This document shows, in pieces, positions 23,794-31,641 of a stretch of DNA of 36,692 nucleotides. Within the stretch, counting starts at the first letter, position 1; every line of letters begins with the position of its first letter. Position numbers and translations under genes: made by a program. Origin of the DNA: Frateuria sp. (GTDB lineage Bacteria > Pseudomonadota > Gammaproteobacteria > Xanthomonadales > Rhodanobacteraceae); NCBI RefSeq assembly GCF_013362045.1, contig NZ_JABFWW010000190.1, positions 1 through 36,692 on the forward strand, in the 5' to 3' direction. The notes below the pieces were generated by a model that did not search any database, was not told the DNA's origin, and saw only the letters and a list, made by a program, of their open reading frames with translations.

Positions 23794-24684
23794 CTACGCG
23801 TGGCCATGGGAGGAAACCCGCCCGCGCAGATGCCGCATGCGGCGCAGGAACTTCAGGCGCGCCTTGTTCACCACGCCGACGACGCTGGCATAGAGGTACT
23901 CGCGGTAGTTGAGCAGCCCTTCCTGCGTGAGCTTGCGGCGCAGAACGGCGCGGCCGTGGTGGACCGCGGCAAAGTCGTCGCTGAGCCCTACGTCACCGGC
24001 CTCGCGCCGGTTGGCGATGGCCAGGACCTGATCGATCTTGGCGCAGCGGTAGCCGGAAAAGACGATCCGCGACCACAGCAGGTAGTCCTCCGAACGGCGA
24101 AAGGCCTCGTCGAAGCGGAACGGCAGGTCGCGGCGCAGTACCACCGAAGAAGTCGGGAAGGGATTGCGCACCAGCAGCGTACGCCGGCCCACGATGCGCA
24201 CTTGCACGGGCAGCTGCGGCTCGGGGGCGGGGGTGCCGCGCGCGCGCACCGGCATCTGGTGGGCGATGAGCGCGATGGCAGGGTCCGCGTCCAGCGCCGC
24301 CATCTGCAGCTCCAGTTTGCGCGGCGCCCAGGTGTCGTCGGCGTCGAGGAGGGCGACGTACGGCTGTTGCGCCCGCTCCCAGCCGGTGTTGCGCGCGAGC
24401 GATGGACCGCCGTTGGCGGGCAGCACGATCACCTTGATCCAGTCGGCGTCGTAGGCGGCCGCAACGCGGTGCAGGGCCTCCACCGTTTCGCTGCCGCTGG
24501 CGTCGTCCACCAGCAGGACTTCGGCCGGCGGCAGTGTCTGTGCGGCAATCGAGGCGACCGCCTCGTCGATGGTCTTGGCGCAGCGGAAGCAAGGGATCAC
24601 CACGCTCACCGGCGCCCGCATCCGCGGGGCGTCTTTCCGGTCCGGGACATCCGCGTCCGCGGGGGCTTGCGTCACCGTGTTCAT
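23794..24684 (-). CDS. GT2-family glycosyltransferase B
   Basis: 296-residue GT-A transferase. PVSVVIPCFRCAKTID, VLLVDDASGSETVEALH, NGGPSLARNTGW and LLDADDTWAPRKL (DADD 114-117) form the core; FRRSEDYLLWSRIV is the C-terminal acceptor/base block. It is a close paralog of GT2-C at 34291-35211: the two share the PCxRC start, ASIAAQTL, PAEVLLVDD, LDADDTW and IALIAHxM segments. The ATG at 24684 has only a weak AGG upstream. It is the first gene of the leftward GT2-wzx-sulfotransferase run, because an intrinsic terminator at 24776-24803 separates it from the beta-helix gene upstream. Confidence 0.9.
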   Translation of the reverse strand: MNTVTQAPADADVPDRKDAPRMRAPVSVVIPCFRCAKTIDEAVASIAAQTLPPAEVLLVDDASGSETVEALHRVAAAYDADWIKVIVLPANGGPSLARNTGWERAQQPYVALLDADDTWAPRKLELQMAALDADPAIALIAHQMPVRARGTPAPEPQLPVQVRIVGRRTLLVRNPFPTSSVVLRRDLPFRFDEAFRRSEDYLLWSRIVFSGYRCAKIDQVLAIANRREAGDVGLSDDFAAVHHGRAVLRRKLTQEGLLNYREYLYASVVGVVNKARLKFLRRMRHLRGRVSSHGHA

Positions 24685-24775
24685 GCATCGGCCTGGCGAA
24701 GACGTATCGCCAGAGCATGGTTCGCGGGCGATCAAGGCGTCGTCAAAGCTCGCCGGCAGCCGGTACGCGTAGGGC

Positions 24776-24803
24776 AAAAAATGGGGCAGCCATAGGCTGC
24801 CCC
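24776..24803 (-). terminator. Strong intrinsic terminator of beta-helix gene 1
   Basis: GGGGCAGCC (24783-24791), loop ATA, GGCTGCCCC (24795-24803). On the minus strand it is followed by A and six T (24781-24776). The perfect 9-bp stem, tight loop and T-run make a textbook Rho-independent terminator 24 bases after the beta-helix stop. It makes that gene monocistronic. Confidence 0.9.
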
Positions 24804-24827
24804 CGGGGAATGCCAGCAGCGTGTTGC

Positions 24828-26003
24828 TTACTGGGTGAAGCCGTTGAGGTTGGGATTGGAGTAGTAGTTGCCGGACACGGAGATGTTGTAGGTGTTGGCG
24901 CCCAGCTGCAGATCGCGGTCCAGCGCGGTGCGCGTGTTGCCCGGCGAGACGTAGCGGGTGCTGTTGGACTTCAGCGTGTTGCCGGTGATCGACACGTCGT
25001 GCGTGGTGCCGCTCACGCCGATGCCGGCCAGGCCGTTGTTGTTGGCGTTGTTGCCGGTGAAGTTCAGGTACTCCGAGCTGATCGCCAGGGCGCCGAAGCC
25101 GCGGTTGCCGGTCAGGGTGTTGTTGACGAAGGTGATGTCCGAGATGTTGGCATGCAGTTCGATGCCGTTGCCGTTGTTGCCGGAGAACACGTTGTTCTCC
25201 ACGCGCACGGCAGTGACCGGGCCTTCGGTCTGCGGCTCGATGTCCATGCCCGCTTCCGGCAGCGTGCCGTTGCTGTTCTTGAAGGTGTTGCCGACGATGT
25301 AGACGTGCGAGGACGGGGCGATCGTGATGCCCTGGCGGCGGTTGTTGCTGGACACCACGCCGGTCACGGTCACGTAGTCGGAGAGCACCTGGCTGCGGCT
25401 GGTGGTGATGGCGCCGACCAGCAGGCCGTCGCCCCAGAAGTTGGACAGCTTGACCTGCTTGACCACCACGTTCTGCGAGCCGGAGATGTTGATGCCGTAG
25501 CCCCACTGGCCGGTGGTGCCCATGTGCTTGACGCGGTCGCCGACCAGGTTGCCGCCGACGATGCGCACGTTGTTGACGTTCCACACCTTGATCAGCCAGT
25601 AGCGGCTGGCGCTGTTGGGAATGACTTCCAGCGTGGCCGTGGAGGCCATCAGCAGGCGGGTGTGCGAGCGCATCTGGATCGGCTTGAGCGCGTTGATCAT
25701 GTAGTGGCCGGCGCCGACGTACACGGTGCCGCCGTCGGCGGGCAGCGCGTTGACGGCGGCCTGGAAGGCGGCGGTGTCGTCATGCACGCCATCGCCCAGC
25801 GCGCCCATGGTGCGGACGTTGATGGTGGTCCTGCCGGTGACCGTCGCAGGCATCGACGTCCACCAGTCGGCCGCGAACGAAGGCGCGGCGGCGAGGGAAA
25901 GGGCGACGGCGGTCAGCGCCAGCGCCAGCGGCTTCTTGAGGAAATTCTTCGCGGCAACGGAACGGGCAGACGCGGGCTTGTGGTTCTTGGCGAGGATGTT
26001 CAT
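24828..26003 (-). CDS. Secreted right-handed beta-helix protein 1 (pectate-lyase-3-like)
   Basis: 391-residue exported protein. A Sec signal peptide covers about 1-44 (KKPLALALTAVALSLAAAPSFA, cut before ADWW). The N-terminal cap of pectate_lyase_3-type beta-helices is INVRTMGALGDGVHDDTAAFQ, followed by GGTVYVGAGHYMI. The rest is a right-handed parallel beta-helix with many Asn-ladder positions: WGYGINISGS, LSNFWGDG, SSNNRRQG, EAGMDIEPQ. These blocks are shared with the two paralogs at 26442 and 28912. Such folds occur in polysaccharide lyases, hydrolases and epimerases; the reaction here cannot be read. It has its own strong terminator and a divergent promoter region shared with beta-helix 2. 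No clear Shine-Dalgarno. Confidence 0.87.
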   Translation of the reverse strand: MNILAKNHKPASARSVAAKNFLKKPLALALTAVALSLAAAPSFAADWWTSMPATVTGRTTINVRTMGALGDGVHDDTAAFQAAVNALPADGGTVYVGAGHYMINALKPIQMRSHTRLLMASTATLEVIPNSASRYWLIKVWNVNNVRIVGGNLVGDRVKHMGTTGQWGYGINISGSQNVVVKQVKLSNFWGDGLLVGAITTSRSQVLSDYVTVTGVVSSNNRRQGITIAPSSHVYIVGNTFKNSNGTLPEAGMDIEPQTEGPVTAVRVENNVFSGNNGNGIELHANISDITFVNNTLTGNRGFGALAISSEYLNFTGNNANNNGLAGIGVSGTTHDVSITGNTLKSNSTRYVSPGNTRTALDRDLQLGANTYNISVSGNYYSNPNLNGFTQ

Positions 26004-26087
26004 GGCAACCGAAGGTCTCGAGTGGTTGTCGGGTATGAGGCTTCGTTCACGCGAAGCTCACGCAAAAAATGCGCGATCGTCACGTAC

Positions 26088-26102
26088 CTAAGCAAGCTCG
26101 AC
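26088..26102 (-). promoter_or_regulatory. Conserved upstream element of beta-helix gene 1
   Basis: Read in the direction of the gene it is GTCGAGCTTGCTTAG, about 85 bases before the ATG. The same sequence minus one base occurs upstream of beta-helix gene 2 (26369-26382) in the same gene-relative orientation. Both are flanked by ACCTAAGC on the plus strand. Conservation between two diverged paralogs suggests a regulator site or a promoter part. Confidence 0.4.
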
Positions 26103-26235
26103 AGGGACACCCGAGTGGCGATTCCATGATCACGTTGGCAAAAGGTGGAGTGAACGCCAACCTCGCGTGAAGAAGCTGCGGCCAACTCCATCACGTTATG
26201 CGGCGCCGGGCACGCAGGCAGGCGCCTGCTCACGT

Positions 26236-26259
26236 CGCGCGATGCACGTACATCGCGCG
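26236..26259. promoter_or_regulatory. Near-perfect 24-base palindrome, operator candidate
   Basis: CGCGCGATG (26236-26244) and CATCGCGCG (26251-26259) are perfect complements around CACGTA; only the two bases flanking the central ACGT break full symmetry. It lies near the middle of the divergent intergenic region. The symmetry and central position suit a dimeric transcription factor acting on both genes. Confidence 0.5.
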
Positions 26260-26368
26260 CCAACGAGCGCAGGAAAACCCCTTGCGGCATGCACCCGCGC
26301 AGGCGCAGGGCAGCGTGCGCCGACGCAACCGCGGGGCCTGCCGCGATCTACATGAACCTAAGCTAATG

Positions 26369-26382
26369 GTCGAGCTTGTTAG
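26369..26382 (+). promoter_or_regulatory. Conserved upstream element of beta-helix gene 2
   Basis: GTCGAGCTTGTTAG, 59 bases before the ATG. It is the counterpart of the element at 26088-26102, differing by loss of one C. Its reverse complement shares TAACAAGCT with the inverted repeat before the response regulator gene (4332-4350). Confidence 0.4.
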
Positions 26383-26441
26383 CCCGGACGACGTCCTGCA
26401 TGGTCCGCGTCACTTTCACGTGACGAGAGAGTCAACCCCTG

Positions 26442-27599
26442 ATGATGAAACTACACGACACCCAGTCATCGGCTAAGCCGGCCACCGCCAAGCGCACGTT
26501 CTCCCCGAAGAAGTCCTTGATGATCGCTATCGCTTCGCTGGGACTGTCTGCCGTGGCGCTTCCCGCTGCCGCAACCACCTGGTGGAACGCCTCGCCGAGC
26601 ATCTCGATCGGTTCCGCCACCATCAACGTCAAGAACAAGGGCGCGCTCGGCAACGGCTCGCATGACGACACTGCCGCCATCCAGGCCGCCGTCAATGCGC
26701 TGCCCTCCACCGGCGGCACGATCTACGTCCCGCCCGGGCGCTACATGATCAACGCGCTCAAGCCGATCCGGATGCGCTCGCACACCCGCCTCAAGCTCGA
26801 TCCCTCGGCCGAGCTGGCCGTCATCCCGAACAGCGCCGGCCGCTACTGGGTGGTCAAGGTGTGGAACGTCAACAACGTCGTGATCACCGGCGGCAAGATG
26901 ACCGGCGACCGCTACAGCCACCGCGGCACCGGCGGCGAGTGGGGCTACGGCATCAACGTCTCCGGCTCGAAGCACGTGCTGGTCAAGGGAGTGAGCCTTT
27001 CGAACTTCTGGGGCGACGGCATGTTCATCGGCGCCATCACCACCAGCCGCAGCCAGGTCCTCTCCGACTACGTGACCGTGAACGGCGTGGTGTCCAGCAA
27101 CAACCGCCGCCAGGGCATGTCGATGGGCCCGGCAACGCATGTCTACGTGGTCAACAGCACCTTCAAGAACACCAAGGGCACGCTGCCCGAGGCCGGCATC
27201 GACATCGAGCCGCAGAAGGAAGGGCCGGTGCGCACCGTCCGCCTCGAGAAGAACACCTTCTCCGGCAACCACGGCAACGGCATCGAGCTGCACGACAACA
27301 TCTCCAACATCACCATCGTCGGCAACACCCTGAGCGGCAACCGCGGCTTCGGCGCGCTGGCGGTCAGCTCGCCCTACGTCTACATCACCAGCAACTACGC
27401 GACGCGCAACGGCCTGGCCGGCGTGGGCCTCAGCGGCACCACGCACAACTCGTCCGTGCGCTACAACAAGCTGCAATACAACAGCACGCGCTACATCTCG
27501 CCGACCCATGCCGGCGGCGATTCCAACCGCGACATCCAGGTCGGTTCCAAGACCTACTCCAACTCGGTTGGCAACAACACGCTGACGCCGCGCAGGTAA
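26442..27599 (+). CDS. Secreted right-handed beta-helix protein 2 (pectate-lyase-3-like)
   Basis: 385-residue exported paralog of beta-helix 1, transcribed in the opposite direction. A Sec signal peptide covers about 1-45 (SLMIAIASLGLSAVALPAAA, cut before TTWW). Cap motif INVKNKGALGNGSHDDTAAIQ and GGTIYVPPGRYMINALKPI follow. Beta-helix blocks are WGYGINVSGS, LSNFWGDGMF, SSNNRRQGM, EAGIDIEPQ and NNTL near the end. The similarity to beta-helix 1 is strong along the whole chain, so the two genes form a long imperfect inverted DNA repeat. The adjacent ATG at 26445 is an alternative start; the ribosome site is weak (GAGAGAG). It ends before a bidirectional-type terminator. Role proposed: extracellular processing or binding of the local polysaccharide. 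Confidence 0.87.
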   Translation: MMKLHDTQSSAKPATAKRTFSPKKSLMIAIASLGLSAVALPAAATTWWNASPSISIGSATINVKNKGALGNGSHDDTAAIQAAVNALPSTGGTIYVPPGRYMINALKPIRMRSHTRLKLDPSAELAVIPNSAGRYWVVKVWNVNNVVITGGKMTGDRYSHRGTGGEWGYGINVSGSKHVLVKGVSLSNFWGDGMFIGAITTSRSQVLSDYVTVNGVVSSNNRRQGMSMGPATHVYVVNSTFKNTKGTLPEAGIDIEPQKEGPVRTVRLEKNTFSGNHGNGIELHDNISNITIVGNTLSGNRGFGALAVSSPYVYITSNYATRNGLAGVGLSGTTHNSSVRYNKLQYNSTRYISPTHAGGDSNRDIQVGSKTYSNSVGNNTLTPRR

Positions 27600-27647
27600 G
27601 GCGATCCGTCGCAACACGGGTGGCACGGTCGATGGCCGCGCACACGC

Positions 27648-27680
27648 AAACGCCGGGGCAGAACACTGCCCCGGCGTTTT
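27648..27680 (+). terminator. Intrinsic terminator between convergent genes
   Basis: AAACGCCGGGGCAG (27648-27661), loop AACA, CTGCCCCGGCGTTT (27666-27679), then TCTTT. The 14-bp perfect stem with a T-rich tail ends beta-helix gene 2. Leftward, the same stem is followed only by GCGTG, so it serves the GT4 gene (stop at 27693) less well, though the stem remains usable. Confidence 0.88.
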
Positions 27681-27692
27681 CTTTGTCGTCGA

Positions 27693-28862
27693 TCAGGAAA
27701 CCGGACGGGCGAAGGAGACGCCGGGCGCGTCGGTGCCCAACAGACGCTCGTAGACGTCCAGCGTGCGCTGGATGACCATCCGCTCGTCGAACTCGCCCAG
27801 CGCCTTTTCGCGGGCCTTTGCGCCCAGGCGGGCGAGCAGTTCGCGATCGTCGTCCAGGCGGGCGACCAGCGCAGCCAGCGCATCGGCGTCGCGCGGCGGC
27901 ACCACCAGGCCGTCCACGCCATGCCGGGCGACCACCTCGCGGCAGCCCGGCTCGTCGGTGGTGATCAGCGCCAGGCCGGCGGCGGCGCCCTCGATCAGGC
28001 TCTTGGGCACGCCCTCGCGGTAGTAGCTCGGCAGCGCCATCACGTCGATGGTGGAAAGCAGCGCGGGCATGTCCTCGACGTGGCCCAGCCAGGTGATCAC
28101 GCCCTCCTCCGCCCAGCGCTGCACTTGCGCGGGCCTGACCGAGCGCGGATTGCCCGGGTCGGGGGCGCCGGCGAGCACGAACTCGACGTCGCGCCCCTGC
28201 GCCTTGAGCTGCCGCGCGGCCTCGACGTATTCGCCGATGCCCTTCTCCCACAACAGGCGTGCGGCGAGCAGCACGCGCAGCCGGCCGTCGCGGCCGGACA
28301 TGGAGCTGGGCCGGAAGCGCGAGGTGTCCACGCCGGAGCTGCGGATGACGTGGATGCGGTCCTCGGCCACCAGCCGCGCGCGGCGGAAGATCTCCGCGTC
28401 GTCCGGGTTCTGCAGCACCAGCAGCGAGCGCCGATGGTCGAGCGAGCCGCGCATCATCGCCTGCACCAGCGGGCGCAGGCAGCGCGCCTTGATGCTGTTG
28501 CTGGTGAACACGTAGCCCATGCCGGCCACGGCATTGACGGTCGCCGGCACCCCGGCCAGCCGCGCGGCAGCGCCGCCGTACACCGCGCACTTGACGGTGA
28601 AGTTGTGCAGCAGGTCCGGCTTCTCGCGGCGAAGCACGCGCACCAGGTGCCGCAGGGTCATCGCTTCGCGCAGCGGGTTGAGGCTGGCGCGGTCCATCGG
28701 CAGCGTGATCCAGCGGAAGCCGCGCGCGGCGAAGCGGCCGCCGAACGGACCCGGCGGCGAGAGCATCACCACGTCGTGCCCGTCCGCCTGCAGCCGTTGC
28801 GCGGTGGACAGGCGGAAGTTGTAAAGGTACCAGTCGGTGTTGGCGTAGAAGACGAATTTCAT
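27693..28862 (-). CDS. GT4-family glycosyltransferase (PglA-like)
   Basis: 389-residue GT-B transferase. The N-terminal KFVFYANTDWYLYNFRLS, LLHNFTVKCAVYGGAAARL and VNAVAGMGYVFTS are typical of PglA/WbpX-like HexNAc transferases. The hinge is SSGVDTSRFRPS. The donor side has LLAARLLWEKGIGEYVEAAR, FVLAGAPDPGNP, and the E-x7-E site in REGVPKSLIEGAAAGLALI. AAGGGA lies about ten bases before the ATG at 28862. It is the last gene of the leftward operon that starts at the pyruvyl transferase; 49 bases separate it from beta-helix 3. Donor sugar unknown; HexNAc is a reasonable guess. Confidence 0.9.
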   Translation of the reverse strand: MKFVFYANTDWYLYNFRLSTAQRLQADGHDVVMLSPPGPFGGRFAARGFRWITLPMDRASLNPLREAMTLRHLVRVLRREKPDLLHNFTVKCAVYGGAAARLAGVPATVNAVAGMGYVFTSNSIKARCLRPLVQAMMRGSLDHRRSLLVLQNPDDAEIFRRARLVAEDRIHVIRSSGVDTSRFRPSSMSGRDGRLRVLLAARLLWEKGIGEYVEAARQLKAQGRDVEFVLAGAPDPGNPRSVRPAQVQRWAEEGVITWLGHVEDMPALLSTIDVMALPSYYREGVPKSLIEGAAAGLALITTDEPGCREVVARHGVDGLVVPPRDADALAALVARLDDDRELLARLGAKAREKALGEFDERMVIQRTLDVYERLLGTDAPGVSFARPVS

Positions 28863-28911
28863 CGCTTGGGAGTCCCTTGCGTTGGTGCTCCAGCCCGCGC
28901 GGATCGACGCG

Positions 28912-30024
28912 CTAGGAATTGAAGGTGTTGCCGGAGACGTGCACGTTGGAGGTGGAGTCGTCGATGCGCAGGTCGAGCTTGTGCGAGCCGCCGCCTCCGC
29001 GCGGTCCGGAAACGAGCGACTTGAGCGCACGGTGCAGATAGCGCGTGCTGTTGGACGATAGGGTGTTGCCGGTGATCTTCACGTCACTGGTATGCCCGCC
29101 CAGGGTGATCCCGTTCATGCCGTTGCTGGCGATGGTGTTGCCGTCGACCCACAGGTTGTCCATGTCCACCGCCAGGATGCCGTAGCTGGAGTTGTCCTGG
29201 ATCGTGCACTGGCGGATCACCAGGCCCGACACGTTGCGGTGGATCTCCACCCCGCAGCCCTTGTTGCCGGTCATCGTGCAGCCCTGGATCAGCACGTCGC
29301 TGACCTGGCCCTGCCCCATCGGCTCCAGGTCGATGCCCGACTGCGGCTTGGTGCCCTGGGTATCGCTGAAGGTGCAGTTGAGGATGCGCACGCGCTGGCA
29401 CGGACCCAGCGACATGCCCTGGCGGCGGTTGTTGGTGCACACCACGTCCTGCAGCGTGATGTCCGAGGCCATCTCCATGTTCGCGCCTTTGCCCTTGGCG
29501 CTGATCAGCACGCCGTCGCCCCAGCAGCCGGAGATATGGGTGCCCGTGACCGTTACGTTGTGCGAGCCGGTGATGTTGATGCCGTAGCCCCACTCGCCCT
29601 GGACGTCCTGGTGCAGGTCGCGCTCGCCGACGATGCGGCCGCCGGTGATCTGCACGTTGTCCGCATCCCACACCTTGATGATGTGATAGCGCTTGAGCGC
29701 GTTGGGCAGCGCGGTCAGCCGGGCGTCCGGCGCCATGTCCAGGCGCACGTTGGAACGCAGGTTGATCGCATGCGAGGCGTCGACCATGTAGTTGCCGGCG
29801 GGCACGTGCACCGTGCCGCCGCTGCTTGGCAATGCATCGATCGCCGCCTGGATCGCCGAAGTATCGTCGTCGTTGCCGTTGCCGCGCGCGCCCTTAGTGC
29901 GCACGTCGATGACGACGTCTTTCGCGGCGACGCGGTATGACGCCGGCGCGAGCAGCGTGGCGGTGGCCAGCGCCAGGGCGCGACGCAGGAACGCCCGGCG
30001 GGCGGCTTCGTCATGCTGGCTCAT
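28912..30024 (-). CDS. Tat-exported right-handed beta-helix protein 3
   Basis: 370-residue paralog of beta-helix 1 and 2, but with a twin-arginine signal: ARRAFLRRALALATATLLA (RRxFL, residues 9-13), cut near AAK. Cap motif IDVRTKGARGNGNDDDTSAIQ and GGTVHVPAGNYMV. The helix blocks parallel the others: WGYGINITGS, SGCWGDGVLIS, NNRRQGMSLGP, GIDLEP; it also has extra Cys residues (GCWGDG, VVCTNN, NCTF, GCTM, GCGV) not found in the paralogs. GGGAGGAA precedes the ATG at 30024, which overlaps the stop of AsnB-like protein 1 by four bases. Tat use implies folding, and possibly modification or cofactor loading, before export. Confidence 0.87.
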   Translation of the reverse strand: MSQHDEAARRAFLRRALALATATLLAPASYRVAAKDVVIDVRTKGARGNGNDDDTSAIQAAIDALPSSGGTVHVPAGNYMVDASHAINLRSNVRLDMAPDARLTALPNALKRYHIIKVWDADNVQITGGRIVGERDLHQDVQGEWGYGINITGSHNVTVTGTHISGCWGDGVLISAKGKGANMEMASDITLQDVVCTNNRRQGMSLGPCQRVRILNCTFSDTQGTKPQSGIDLEPMGQGQVSDVLIQGCTMTGNKGCGVEIHRNVSGLVIRQCTIQDNSSYGILAVDMDNLWVDGNTIASNGMNGITLGGHTSDVKITGNTLSSNSTRYLHRALKSLVSGPRGGGGSHKLDLRIDDSTSNVHVSGNTFNS

Positions 30025-31484
30025 GCGTGTTCCTCCCACACCGGCGTGCCGGCATCCACGCGGCTGAGCAGCCACGGCAGGGCGATCGCCAGCAGGTAGA
30101 ATTTGGAAGCGAAGAACTTGTTGTCCATGCGGTCGCGGTGCGCCTCCAGCCAGCGCATCGCGCCGGGCATCAGTTCCCGTGCCTCGACCGCGAAGGCGTG
30201 CACCTGCTCGAAGCGCTCCGCGGCCAGGCCGCACAGGTCGAAGCGGAAGCTGCCCTTGGCCTTCACGTACGGCAGTTCGGCGAAGCGCCGGGCGATGTGC
30301 TTGCGTACCAGCGGCTTGTTGTGGCCGTCGCGGTCGATCAGCTGCGCGTCCGGCACCTCGCGGTAGACCCACTCCCGCAACTGCGCATCGCAGAAGGGGT
30401 AGGCCTGGCGCAAGCCCAGCGCGGTGGTCGTGTACTGCCCCTTGGGAAAGGCCGCCGCCGCCTCGGCGATGGCTGCCGAAACGCGCTTGCGCGCCTCGGC
30501 CGTGCGGGTGGCCGCCAGCTCGTCGCGGAACACCTGCAGGCGTTGCCGCGATTGCGCCGCTACCTGCCGGCCGAGCAGGCGGTCGACCTCCGCGTCGCTG
30601 AAGCGCGAGCCGGGGAAATAGCGCTCGAACGGGTCCATCCCCAGCGTCGCCAGCACGAAGCAGGCGGCGAAGCTGTGGCTGAAGGGCCGCGCATCGAACA
30701 GCCCGGCGGGAAGGGGCACGCTGCGCGCCAGCCGGGTGAGCAGCTTGCGCTTGAGGTCCACCGGCGTGCCGAAATAGACGTCCGAACCGAGCCCGTCGAT
30801 GACCCCGTCGCCGCCGCTCTGGGCTATCTCGGTGGTCAGGTCGACATACGACAGCAGCGCGAAGTCGGCCGACAGCAGCGGCATGCGCGGCACCATCGCC
30901 AGGTAGCGGTCGTATGCGCGCGACGGCTTGCAGACCAGCGCCTCGTGGCGCAGGCCGAGTTGGCGCGCGACCGAGCGGGCCGAGGTCACCTCGTCCTCCT
31001 CGCGGCCGCCGAGGTAGGTCAGGCAGCGCGTGTCCGGCCGCGCTTCGGACACCGCGATCGCCAGCGAAGTGGAATCCTTGCCGCCGCTCTGCAGCAGCCA
31101 GGGCGAATGCATGCCCGCGGTCGAACGGCTGACTGCCTCGCACAGCAGGCGGTGGTAGGTCTCGAGCAGTGTCCCCTCGTCGACCGCCTGCTCCGCCGGG
31201 CGCGTCGGCGCAGGCGAAGACCGGTAGGCGAAGGTGTACTGGGGCGAGGTATGCAGGTCGCGCTCCGGGTCGAAGCCGAGGCTGGCGACCTTCACGTCGC
31301 GGTAGATCGAATGGGGCGGGTAGACGAAGGCGTTGCGCAGCAGGTCGGCGATCGAGACCGGGTCCAGCGGACGGCCGCCGCCCAGCCCCGACAGCGGCGT
31401 GAAATCCACTTCCCCACGGTAGGGTGAGGTACTGAGCTTGATGAGGGGATCGGGCTGCTGCAGTGCGACTGCGGAGGAGGCCAT
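30021..31484 (-). CDS. Asparagine-synthetase-like protein 1 without glutaminase nucleophile
   Basis: 487-residue PP-loop enzyme of the Asn_synthase (PF00733) type. The ATP-pyrophosphatase loop is LLQSGGKDSTSLAI (SGGKDST 133-139). CLTYLGGREEDEVTSAR and VIDGLGSDVYFG correspond to the AMP/aspartyl-adenylate blocks of AsnB; NKPLVRKHIARRF and KGSFRFDL lie near the C-terminus. The N-terminal 120 residues keep only the tail of a class II amidotransferase domain (FVYPPHSIYRDVKV) and lack the N-terminal Cys nucleophile, so free ammonia, a partner glutaminase or an internal amine must be the nucleophile, as in beta-lactam synthetase. ATG 31484 is the likely start; the frame is open further upstream. 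It is a tandem paralog of the next gene and overlaps beta-helix 3. Confidence 0.85.
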   Translation of the reverse strand: MASSAVALQQPDPLIKLSTSPYRGEVDFTPLSGLGGGRPLDPVSIADLLRNAFVYPPHSIYRDVKVASLGFDPERDLHTSPQYTFAYRSSPAPTRPAEQAVDEGTLLETYHRLLCEAVSRSTAGMHSPWLLQSGGKDSTSLAIAVSEARPDTRCLTYLGGREEDEVTSARSVARQLGLRHEALVCKPSRAYDRYLAMVPRMPLLSADFALLSYVDLTTEIAQSGGDGVIDGLGSDVYFGTPVDLKRKLLTRLARSVPLPAGLFDARPFSHSFAACFVLATLGMDPFERYFPGSRFSDAEVDRLLGRQVAAQSRQRLQVFRDELAATRTAEARKRVSAAIAEAAAAFPKGQYTTTALGLRQAYPFCDAQLREWVYREVPDAQLIDRDGHNKPLVRKHIARRFAELPYVKAKGSFRFDLCGLAAERFEQVHAFAVEARELMPGAMRWLEAHRDRMDNKFFASKFYLLAIALPWLLSRVDAGTPVWEEHA

Positions 31485-31641
31485 GGCGTCGGTTTCGTTT
31501 GCTGTGGATCGGGGCAAGGAGCGCGTGCCGCGTCGTCGCGCGGCGTCATGCTCGATGCGTTCGAGATAACAGTGCGATTGCCATCGCCGGGTGAAAACGC
31601 GCCGCCGTCGCGCGCATCCTGTTTCCGGCTTTTGCACGCGT

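Larger units (their letters stand above)
26004..26441. promoter_or_regulatory. Divergent regulatory region between beta-helix genes 1 and 2
   Basis: 438 bases without a credible gene, less GC-rich than its neighbours. It contains a near-perfect 24-base palindrome (26236-26259), the palindrome GCAGGCGCCTGC (26218-26229), TCACGTGA (26417-26424 area) close to the rightward start, and matching elements at 26088-26102 and 26369-26382. A run of six A (26063-26069 area) lies on the leftward side. Short frames over it lack ribosome sites and normal codon use. The layout suggests joint control of both genes by one or more dimeric regulators. Confidence 0.6.

Noticed and set aside
26004-26441. Short open frames of 60-95 codons in the divergent region
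   Set aside because: They lack ribosome sites and start within palindromes; codon pattern differs from real genes here.
24828-30024. Tailspike or prophage depolymerase origin of the beta-helix genes
   Set aside because: No phage genes are nearby, each protein has an export signal, and no head-binding or trimerisation domain is visible.
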